This document shows positions 30,754-36,142 of a stretch of 64,000 nt of DNA, in pieces. The DNA is from a virus. Every line of letters starts with the position of its first letter. The stretch's first letter is position 1. Below the pieces are notes generated by a model. It ran no database searches, had not been told where the DNA came from, and worked only from the letters and a program-made list of their open reading frames with translations. The stretch lies in IMG/VR virus record IMGVR_UViG_3300028802_000007, positions 1-64,000 of that record, one strand, 5' to 3'. A program made the translations under genes and the position numbers.

Positions 30754-30932
30754 CCACTGCTGTCGCCGCTCCAGACCACGACCCACGCCCGCTGTACGTC
30801 CTCCGCCTCGAGGAGGCCATCCGCGAACTCGACCGGGTCATCTCTTCGGAGATGCCTCAGATCTCGGCGGAGCATCCCGGCGACCACGGACTCACCCGTG
30901 ACGTGGCCGAGCTCATCGTGTCCCTGCGATGA
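30750..30932 (+). CDS. Hypothetical protein, 60 residues
   Basis: Short helical product (LYVLRLEEAIRELDRVISSE), no Cys. Overlaps both neighbours as ATGA. Function unknown. Confidence 0.55.
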   Translation: MTTAVAAPDHDPRPLYVLRLEEAIRELDRVISSEMPQISAEHPGDHGLTRDVAELIVSLR

Positions 30933-31390
30933 TCGTCGCGATCGCCGGTAGCCGCCGCCTCCCTCGAGGCCAAGCTCCACGCCTCCTGATCCGCTTCCTC
31001 GACAACCTCGAGGAGGGCGACCGGGTCATCGTCCGCACGCCCAAGCACGGGCCCCCCGGGCCCTTCGAGCACGATGTCATGGCGCTGTGCGAGATCCTGG
31101 ACATCACGGTCGAGACCCTGTCGCCGGCTCCGACCATCACCACACCCGGTCGAGCGTCGGTGTACTTCCGTGACATCGAGATGGTCGAGCACGCCGACCT
31201 CGTCCTGCTCTTCTTCACGCCGGAGGAGGCGGTCGAGGGCTACAGCGGCACCGCCCACCTGATGGACAAGGCGCTCGACGCGGATCGTCCGGTGTACGCC
31301 TACACGGTGGGAGCCGACGGTCTGGTGTGCCGGGTGGGAGAGCATGACCCCGACGACCTGTTTGCTGGCCGAGTGCCGTTCGTACCTTGA
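30929..31390 (+). CDS. SLOG/YspA-like Rossmann protein
   Basis: The 153-residue product begins MIVAIAGSRRLPRG, the GSR loop of SLOG (YspA/LOG/DprA-like) proteins. It then has DRVIVRTPKHGPPGPFEHDV, a later YFRDIEMVEHADLVLLFF and GYSGTAHLMDKALD, which fit the R-x(n)-D and GT-x(n)-A nucleotide-binding elements. SLOG domains bind or sense nucleotide-derived ligands and are frequent in conflict systems. It is the last gene before the Y RNA array; the array's -35 box overlaps its stop codon. Whether it works with Ro is unknown. Confidence 0.6.
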   Translation: MIVAIAGSRRLPRGQAPRLLIRFLDNLEEGDRVIVRTPKHGPPGPFEHDVMALCEILDITVETLSPAPTITTPGRASVYFRDIEMVEHADLVLLFFTPEEAVEGYSGTAHLMDKALDADRPVYAYTVGADGLVCRVGEHDPDDLFAGRVPFVP

Positions 31391-31416
31391 CATGATGGTG
31401 GCACGACCACTATCGT
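31387..31416 (+). promoter_or_regulatory. Promoter of the Y RNA-Ro unit
   Basis: TTGACA at 31387-31392, 18 bases, then TATCGT at 31411-31416 (four of six to TATAAT). The expected start, six or seven bases after the -10, is 31422-31423, exactly where the terminal stem of the first RNA begins. This is the strongest promoter match in the window. Confidence 0.65.
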
Positions 31417-31421
31417 TCGCC

Positions 31422-31495
31422 GTCTGCGGTGCGAAGCTCAGGGTTACTCCGTTGCTTGAAACGACAAACACCTTGGGCGTCTTGTCCTCGCAGAT
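31422..31495 (+). ncRNA. Y RNA-like RNA 0 (no tRNA-like module)
   Basis: Terminal stem GTCTGCG (31422-31428) pairs with CGCAGAT (31489-31495). Inside lie the shared internal-loop strands GTGCG (31429-31433) and GTCCT (31484-31488). A second stem pairs GCTCAGGGT with ACCTTGGGC (nine pairs, two wobbles), and a short hairpin (31451-31465) caps it. The 74-base RNA lacks T- and D-arms. It begins at the predicted transcription start and shares the GGGTTACT motif (31441-31448) with the other RNAs. Confidence 0.75.
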
Positions 31496-31504
31496 AACTG
31501 AATA

Positions 31505-31655
31505 GGTGACGGTGCGTAGGCCGGGGTTACTTCAGGATCTTTGTGTCGCGGGTTCGAGTCCCGCCGGACTGGCTAGGGAGTTCGCTCCCCATGGTCCGTA
31601 GCTCAGCGGTAGAGCAAAAGACAAACGGTTCCTCGTCCGACCAGTCCTCGTCGCC
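31505..31655 (+). ncRNA. Y RNA-like RNA 1 with permuted tRNA-like module (YrlA type)
   Basis: Terminal stem GGTGACG (31505-31511) with CGTCGCC (31649-31655); internal loop GTGCG (31512-31516) and GTCCT (31644-31648). The core is tRNA-like but permuted: T-arm GCGGG-TTCGAGT-CCCGC (31548-31564), acceptor strand CGGACTG (31565-31571), a GGGAG-TTCG-CTCCC cap (31576-31589), acceptor strand TGGTCCG (31592-31598; all seven pairs form, two wobbles), TA, then D-arm GCTC-AGCGGTA-GAGC (31601-31615). The anticodon arm is replaced by the Ro-binding stem. This is the layout known for bacterial YrlA RNAs. Confidence 0.85.
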
Positions 31656-31662
31656 AATAACC

Positions 31663-31808
31663 GTGCTGATGGTGCGACAGAAGGGGTTACTTCCCTTTCG
31701 TAAAGGTGAGGTCCCAGGTTCGAGTCCTGGTCGGGGTTCCGCAAGGTCCCCCGGTAGCTCAGTTGGCAGAGCGCATTGTGTCCTCTTCGATCTGGTTCTC
31801 ATCGGCAC
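31663..31808 (+). ncRNA. Y RNA-like RNA 2 with permuted tRNA-like module (YrlA type)
   Basis: Terminal stem GTGCTGATG (31663-31671) with CATCGGCAC (31800-31808), nine pairs; internal loop GTGCG (31672-31676) and GTTCT (31795-31799). T-arm CCAGG-TTCGAGT-CCTGG (31714-31730), acceptor strand TCGGGGT (31731-31737), a GCAA tetraloop cap (31741-31744), acceptor strand CCCCCGG (31748-31754, six of seven pairs), TA, D-arm GCTC-AGTTGGCA-GAGC (31757-31772). An extra hairpin (CTTT-CGT-AAAG, 31695-31705) sits in the 5' arm. The helix next to the internal loop has a bulged C (31678), a feature known from Ro-binding stems. Confidence 0.85.
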
Positions 31809-31817
31809 TACATCAAC

Positions 31818-31919
31818 GTCAGCGGTGCGCTGATCGGGGCTACTTCTTGGATCGAACACCGGCTTGCCGGTGGAGGGTTTCGACCACCCTCTGACCTCGG
31901 ACACCTAGTCCTCGCTGAC
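31818..31919 (+). ncRNA. Y RNA-like RNA 3 in the Ro mRNA leader
   Basis: Terminal stem GTCAGCG (31818-31824) with CGCTGAC (31913-31919), seven perfect pairs; internal loop GTGCG (31825-31829) and GTCCT (31908-31912). The core holds the GGGGCTACTTC motif (31836-31846), hairpin CACCGG-CTTG-CCGGTG (31857-31872) and a T-arm-like hairpin GAGGGT-TTCGACC-ACCCTC (31873-31891). No D-arm. It ends 21 bases before the Ro start codon and ten before its AGGAG, so it may work as a free RNA or as a leader element. Confidence 0.75.
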
Positions 31920-31940
31920 ACAAACCGACAGGAGACTTGA

Positions 31941-33515
31941 ATGGTCAAGCTCGCTGCCCGCACGAAGCGGGCTCCCACCGCGCCGGTCAAGACCACGAAG
32001 GGCCGGAAGCCGGACACCATCACCGCGAACGCTGGTGCTGGGTTCAGTCGCGATGCCAAGTCGGAGCTGTTCCTCCTCGCGGTGACCAACATGGTCAGCG
32101 AGGACACCTTCTACGAGCGCGGCAAGAACCGTGACAAGCGGTTCGTGGACCTCATCCGTCAGGTCGCCCTCGAGGACGCCGACTGGATCGCTCGCCTCGT
32201 CCCGTACCTGCGCGACACCATGAACATGCGATCCGCCAGCATCGTCATGGCCGCCGAGCTCGTCCACGCCAAGCTGACCCGGCCCGTGGCCGCGTCCAAG
32301 ATCAGCAACCGCACCATCATCGACTCCGCCATCAAGCGGGCCGACGAGCCGGCGGAGATGCTGGGCTACTGGATGAGCGAGTGGGGCAAGACCTTCCCGC
32401 AGCCGGTGAAGCGCGGCGTCGCCGACGCTGTCGTGCGCCTGTACAACGAGCGCAGCCTGATCAAGTACGACGGTGGCGACAAGGCCATCCGCTTCGGCGA
32501 TGTCATCGACCTCACCCACCCGGAGGCCAAGGCCCCGTGGCAGTCGAGCCTGTTCAAGTACGCCCTCGACGACCGCCACAAGCGGGACATGCCCCTGCCG
32601 TGGTCGGCGGAGGCAGCGCCGCTGCCGACGGTGCAGGCCAACCGCAACGCGATGATGCTCGACCAGGAGACGTTCCGGGCCTTCTTCTCCGCCGACTGGG
32701 TGGAGAACGCGGGCCTGACGTGGGAGCAGGCGTCGTCCAAGTACGGCAAGCTCGACGCGAAGTTCTGGGAGGCGATGATCCCGAACATGGGCATCTTCGC
32801 CATCGTGCGGAACCTCCGCAACTTCAGCGATGCCGACATCAGCACGGCCACCCAGGATCTGGTGCGGGCCAAGCTGTCGGACGAGGAGGCCATCCGCAAG
32901 TCGCGGATGTTCCCGCTCCGGTTCATGGCCGCGTACACCGCGACCAAGAGCCTGACCTACGCCCGCGAGCTCGAGGTCGCCATCGACACCGCCACCTCCA
33001 ACGTGCCTGCCCTCAAGGGCAAGACGCTGGTGCTGGTGGACGTGTCCGGCTCCATGGACGCTGCCCTGTCGGCCAAGTCCGACGTGAAGCGGTTCGCCGT
33101 GGCGTCGGTCTTCGGCGCGGCTCTCGCGATCCGTGCGGAGGACGCGGACCTCGTGGCGTTCTCGGACACCACAGCGGTCATCCCGACCCGCAAGGGTGAC
33201 TCCGTGCTGGTGACGGCCAACGCCATCCTCCAGGCCCTGCCTCACGGCGGGACCCAGACGTGGCAGTCGGTTCAGCGGACCTTCAAGGGTCACGACCGGA
33301 TCGTCATCATCACCGACGAGCAGGCCGACATGGGCTACACCGCCGGGTCCATCCCCGACGGGGTGAAGCTGTACACCTTCAACGTGGCTGGCTACCGTGT
33401 CGGCCACGCGCCTTCGGGCAAGAAGGACAAGTACACGTTCGGCGGGCTCACCGACGCGGCCTTCACCGCGATCGAGCTGCTCGAGCGGGGAACCGACCAG
33501 ACCTGGCCGTTCTGA
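31941..33515 (+). CDS. rsr: TROVE/Ro60 protein (Rsr)
   Basis: The 524-residue protein has a TROVE domain (about 30-345; IPNMGIFAIVRNLRNF at 280-295 is the family signature) forming the HEAT-like ring that binds Y RNA and the ends of misfolded RNAs. A von Willebrand A domain follows, with an intact MIDAS: DVSGSMD (367-373), GGTQT (436-440) and ITDEQ (457-461). In bacteria Rsr with Y RNA joins exoribonucleases in RNA decay and survival under stress. AGGAG is six bases before the ATG. The upstream array of four Y-like RNAs makes a full phage Ro-Y RNA system. Length matches cellular homologues. Confidence 0.95.
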   Translation: MVKLAARTKRAPTAPVKTTKGRKPDTITANAGAGFSRDAKSELFLLAVTNMVSEDTFYERGKNRDKRFVDLIRQVALEDADWIARLVPYLRDTMNMRSASIVMAAELVHAKLTRPVAASKISNRTIIDSAIKRADEPAEMLGYWMSEWGKTFPQPVKRGVADAVVRLYNERSLIKYDGGDKAIRFGDVIDLTHPEAKAPWQSSLFKYALDDRHKRDMPLPWSAEAAPLPTVQANRNAMMLDQETFRAFFSADWVENAGLTWEQASSKYGKLDAKFWEAMIPNMGIFAIVRNLRNFSDADISTATQDLVRAKLSDEEAIRKSRMFPLRFMAAYTATKSLTYARELEVAIDTATSNVPALKGKTLVLVDVSGSMDAALSAKSDVKRFAVASVFGAALAIRAEDADLVAFSDTTAVIPTRKGDSVLVTANAILQALPHGGTQTWQSVQRTFKGHDRIVIITDEQADMGYTAGSIPDGVKLYTFNVAGYRVGHAPSGKKDKYTFGGLTDAAFTAIELLERGTDQTWPF

Positions 33516-33982
33516 TGGCGAGCGAAGGGCGGTCGAAGCAGGATGTCCTAGCTTCGACCGCCCTCAACGCCGACACCATCTACCGGATCAGGTTCAACAA
33601 CCGACTGGCCGAACTCACCGAAGCTGGCGCACCCTTCACGTCTGAGGATGTCACGTCAATCGTCGGCGTCCCGAACAACGTGGTGGTCGGGGCCCTGATG
33701 AACGCGGCGGCCACGATGGGCTACATCCGCCGACAGGAGTACGTCGCAGCGGAGCGTGAGCATCGTCACGCCTCCATCATCACCCGCTGGATCGGCACCA
33801 ACAGAAAGATGACCAAGATCCTGCTCGCTGAAGACGTGACGACGGTCAAGGCCCACTGGCGGTGCATCACCTGCCAGCAGCCAGCCAGCACAGAACCGAC
33901 CCCGTCGCTCGACCCGACGATGGCGATCGGCAAGTGCTTCGTGTGCCGGAAGCCCTCGACGTTCAGGCGCATCGGGGACTAG
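33515..33982 (+). CDS. Ro-coupled protein with C-terminal zinc finger
   Basis: The ATG shares its A with the Ro stop (TGATG), so the two are translated together. Of 155 residues the N-terminal 90 look helical and winged-helix-like (FTSEDVTSIVGVPNNVVVGA, LMNAAATMGYIRRQEY). The C-terminus has WRCITCQQPA and KCFVCRKPSTF, a four-Cys zinc finger. It could be a nucleic-acid-binding partner or regulator of the Ro system. Not recognised otherwise. Confidence 0.75.
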   Translation: MASEGRSKQDVLASTALNADTIYRIRFNNRLAELTEAGAPFTSEDVTSIVGVPNNVVVGALMNAAATMGYIRRQEYVAAEREHRHASIITRWIGTNRKMTKILLAEDVTTVKAHWRCITCQQPASTEPTPSLDPTMAIGKCFVCRKPSTFRRIGD

Positions 33983-33992
33983 ACTGCGGCCC

Positions 33993-34436
33993 GTGGCCCA
34001 GTCCCCCTTCCCAGATGAAGTCATGCGCGAGACCGCCCACTGGGCGGCGTACTTCGCCAACGACTGGAAGCAAGAGTCACCACGGCAGACGCACACATCG
34101 TCGCTAGCTGCCGACGGGACGCCCCAATGGCATCCCGACTTCCTCAAGTGGATCACCCGCGACGAGGACAACAAGCCCTTCCGCCGCAACGGCGAGGAGC
34201 GGCTCCGCACCACCAAGGTCATGCGCCGTCTCCGGCGGGTGGCCGTCCGCGAGTACGAGGTCCTCTACAGGGTCCTCGTCCTTGGCGAGAGGCTGGAGGA
34301 GACGACCATATGGCTCAACGAACGCGCACTCCGCAATGCCATCCCGCTCCAACCAGGAAGAGACGTCCATTACTCCGACAAGGACACCTGGGCCCTCGTC
34401 ATCTGTGGCATCGACTACGCCCGGCAGTACTACTAG
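33993..34436 (+). CDS. Hypothetical protein, 147 residues
   Basis: From a GTG ten bases after the preceding stop. Helical and basic (TTKVMRRLRRVAVREYEVLY), ending DTWALVICGIDYARQYY. The helical core could be an HTH of a late-gene regulator (ArpU-like), which is only a guess. Its last 127 bases overlap the next gene in another frame. Confidence 0.65.
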   Translation: MAQSPFPDEVMRETAHWAAYFANDWKQESPRQTHTSSLAADGTPQWHPDFLKWITRDEDNKPFRRNGEERLRTTKVMRRLRRVAVREYEVLYRVLVLGERLEETTIWLNERALRNAIPLQPGRDVHYSDKDTWALVICGIDYARQYY

Positions 34437-34936
34437 CTCTCGTCTTCGCCCTCGTGGCACCGGCCCGGGCAGGAGCTCCGACTCCCTTCACCCCGGTCCC
34501 TGACTCCGCCTTCACGGCGGTGGTGATCCCGCCCTCACCTCACCCGACCCCGATCCAGCTCGTCCTCGAGCCTGTCGTCGAGCGTCCGGTCGTCACCCAA
34601 CCGCCGGTCCCCACGGCGCAGCCCAAGGTCATCACGACGCCGTACAAGGCACCCCTCAGATCAGGCCGGTTCGTCGTCGGTGTGGCGACCTACTACTGCT
34701 GGCCCGCCGGAGGCTCGCGTTGCACCCACGGATACCCCGCCAGCGGCGCGTACGGGGCTGCTGGGCCCGCGCTGCGGGCCGCACTGGGCAACTGGCGTGG
34801 GAAGACCGTCTACGTCAACGGCGTGGCCGTGAGGCTCATTGATTGGTGCGGCTGCGGTGGCGACCACGTCATCGACGTCTACCACTCGACGTGGGTCAAG
34901 ATCCCGAACCAGAGCCACGTCGTCATCCGCTGGTAG
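34310..34936 (+). CDS. Secreted double-psi beta-barrel (RlpA-like) protein
   Basis: The start is an ATG with GGAGGAG at good spacing, nested in the preceding gene. A basic N-terminus leads to a signal helix (PAVLLALVFALVAPARAG), a Pro-rich linker, and a C-terminal barrel: FVVGVATYYCWPAGGSRC, ASGAYGAAGPALRAAL, KTVYVNGVAVRLIDWCGC, HVIDVYHSTWVKI. That matches DPBB/RlpA and 3D-type domains, in which the Asp cleaves or binds peptidoglycan glycans. It probably acts outside the host membrane during infection or lysis. Last rightward gene; it ends against the convergent gene without spacing. Confidence 0.75.
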   Translation: MAQRTRTPQCHPAPTRKRRPLLRQGHLGPRHLWHRLRPAVLLALVFALVAPARAGAPTPFTPVPDSAFTAVVIPPSPHPTPIQLVLEPVVERPVVTQPPVPTAQPKVITTPYKAPLRSGRFVVGVATYYCWPAGGSRCTHGYPASGAYGAAGPALRAALGNWRGKTVYVNGVAVRLIDWCGCGGDHVIDVYHSTWVKIPNQSHVVIRW

Positions 34937-35389
34937 TCAGCACAGGTCGATGACGTAATAGGCGGCGTAGTACCTGCCCAGATAGCCGGTCCACGCACCA
35001 CCGCCATGGTCGTAGCGGGCGGCGGTCAGGATCGACCAGTGGGCTGGCGAACCCTTCCACTGGGCCATGAACGCGGGCCCGGTGGCGGCGTAGTTGTTCC
35101 AGGCGAGGACCTCGCCGACCAGCCGCCAGCAGACGTGCGCTGCCGACAGGGCAGCCTTGACCGGGCCAAGGTCATGCCACGTCCGTCCGGCGCGGGCCAT
35201 GGTGTAGGCACGCTGAGCTCCGACGACGCACAGCATGTCCATGACCCGCACGTCGGGCGATCGCGAAGCGTTGAGGGCCGTGGTCAGCGACGCGCAGCGC
35301 GAGGCCACGATGGGGCTCGAGGCCCCGGTCGTCTGGGCCGTGCCCAGCAGGAGGGCGGCGGCCAGCAGGGAGGCGAGGGCGACCCGCAT
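34937..35389 (-). CDS. Secreted CAP-domain-like protein
   Basis: A signal peptide (RVALASLLAAALLLGTAQ) precedes a 130-residue domain. HVCWRLVGEVLAWNNY and WKGSPAHWSILTAARYDHGG fit the CAP/SCP signature (helix with GE, then W-x-S-x2-H and the glycine-rich strand). CAP proteins are extracellular; phage versions are thought to act at the cell wall. Its stop directly abuts that of the rightward operon. It lies with the membrane proteins at the distal end of the late operon, where lysis genes sit. Confidence 0.75.
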   Translation of the reverse strand: MRVALASLLAAALLLGTAQTTGASSPIVASRCASLTTALNASRSPDVRVMDMLCVVGAQRAYTMARAGRTWHDLGPVKAALSAAHVCWRLVGEVLAWNNYAATGPAFMAQWKGSPAHWSILTAARYDHGGGAWTGYLGRYYAAYYVIDLC

Positions 35390-35607
35390 CAGTGGACGCC
35401 GTTGGATCGGCGACCGGCGATGAAGCCAGCCAGCAGGGCGACGATGACCGAGATGATGCGACCGATGGCGTCAGCCGCTGACACCACGTCTTGTTCAGGG
35501 TGGGTCAGCCTGATGTAAAGGATGGCCGCCGTCGTCATCAGAACCACGACGACGACGACAGCGGTGAGGGCCAAGGCGATGAGATCTGCGGTCGGGCGCT
35601 GCTTCAC
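35389..35607 (-). CDS. Holin-like two-span membrane protein
   Basis: Of 72 residues, ALALTAVVVVVVLMTTAAIL is a first helix, and IISVIVALLAGFIAG a second one before a basic tail RRSNGVH. Short length, two helices and a position beside a CAP cell-wall protein suit a holin. The GTG start lies seven bases after the upstream stop. Confidence 0.65.
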   Translation of the reverse strand: MKQRPTADLIALALTAVVVVVVLMTTAAILYIRLTHPEQDVVSAADAIGRIISVIVALLAGFIAGRRSNGVH

Positions 35608-35613
35608 GCATGG

Positions 35614-35790
35614 CTACTTTCGCTTCCTTGGCCGCGTCGAGATCAACACTGAGCCGCAGTTGGGACAGGGCTTCATCTTGAAGCCCGGAAGCTTGAGCCA
35701 CCGGAAACCACAGTCGGGCTTCGGGCAGGCCATGGGCAGGCCGTAGTCCTCGGCCCGGATCTTGGGGCGGGCGTTCCCGCCCACGGTCAT
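35614..35790 (-). CDS. Zinc-ribbon protein, 58 residues
   Basis: ACPKPDCGFRWLKLPGFKMK and PCPNCGSVLIS give C-x4-C and C-x2-C pairs, a compact zinc ribbon, with a basic tail PRKRK. No good ribosome site is seen before the ATG at 35790, so the ATG at about 35733 (MACPK) might be used. Confidence 0.6.
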   Translation of the reverse strand: MTVGGNARPKIRAEDYGLPMACPKPDCGFRWLKLPGFKMKPCPNCGSVLISTRPRKRK

Positions 35791-35821
35791 GGGGTCAGAT
35801 AGGAGGGCACCCCGTAGGTGC

Positions 35822-36097
35822 TCATTCGGTCGTGGCCCAGCGGAGACCGGCCCGGTACAGAGCCCGGATGCCAGCGCCGATGAGAGCGAAGGCGGCGACC
35901 TGAGGCGTGGCAACGGCAGCGCCGAAGTCCGTGACCTGGACCGCCACGAGGGCGGCTGCGCCGGAGAGCAGCACGTCCGCGACCAGGTCCTTGATGAACT
36001 TCTTGCCGTTGAACGGAGAGACGCCGGTCCCGTCGGTCAGGACGCCGACGACAGCCCCCTGCTTCGGGGCCGGGTCAGGCAGCTTGGGATCAGGCAT
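35822..36097 (-). CDS. Possible holin, 91 residues
   Basis: After a polar Pro-rich N-terminus two hydrophobic helices follow (VLLSGAAALVAVQV, then VAAFALIGAGIRALY) with a charged end. Actinophage holins share this plan. With 35389-35607 it could form a two-holin lysis set. The 45 bases before it hold no clear promoter. Confidence 0.6.
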   Translation of the reverse strand: MPDPKLPDPAPKQGAVVGVLTDGTGVSPFNGKKFIKDLVADVLLSGAAALVAVQVTDFGAAVATPQVAAFALIGAGIRALYRAGLRWATTE

Positions 36098-36142
36098 TGG
36101 GCACCTCGAACGAAGCGACCTCTCCCGGCTGCCTTGCGGAGT

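Noticed and set aside
29287-30786. 499-codon minus-strand frame opposite the methyltransferase
   Set aside because: No recognisable domain or ribosome site; composition is that of a shadow frame.
31594-31745. An ordinary tRNA gene with a long intron (D-arm at 31601 with T-arm at 31714)
   Set aside because: The acceptor strands of that pairing do not match and no anticodon arm is present; the permuted reading pairs seven of seven.
31905-33407. 500-codon minus-strand frame opposite rsr
   Set aside because: It is the antisense shadow of a GC-rich gene; its Arg/Gly/His/Val-rich product has no motif and no ribosome site.
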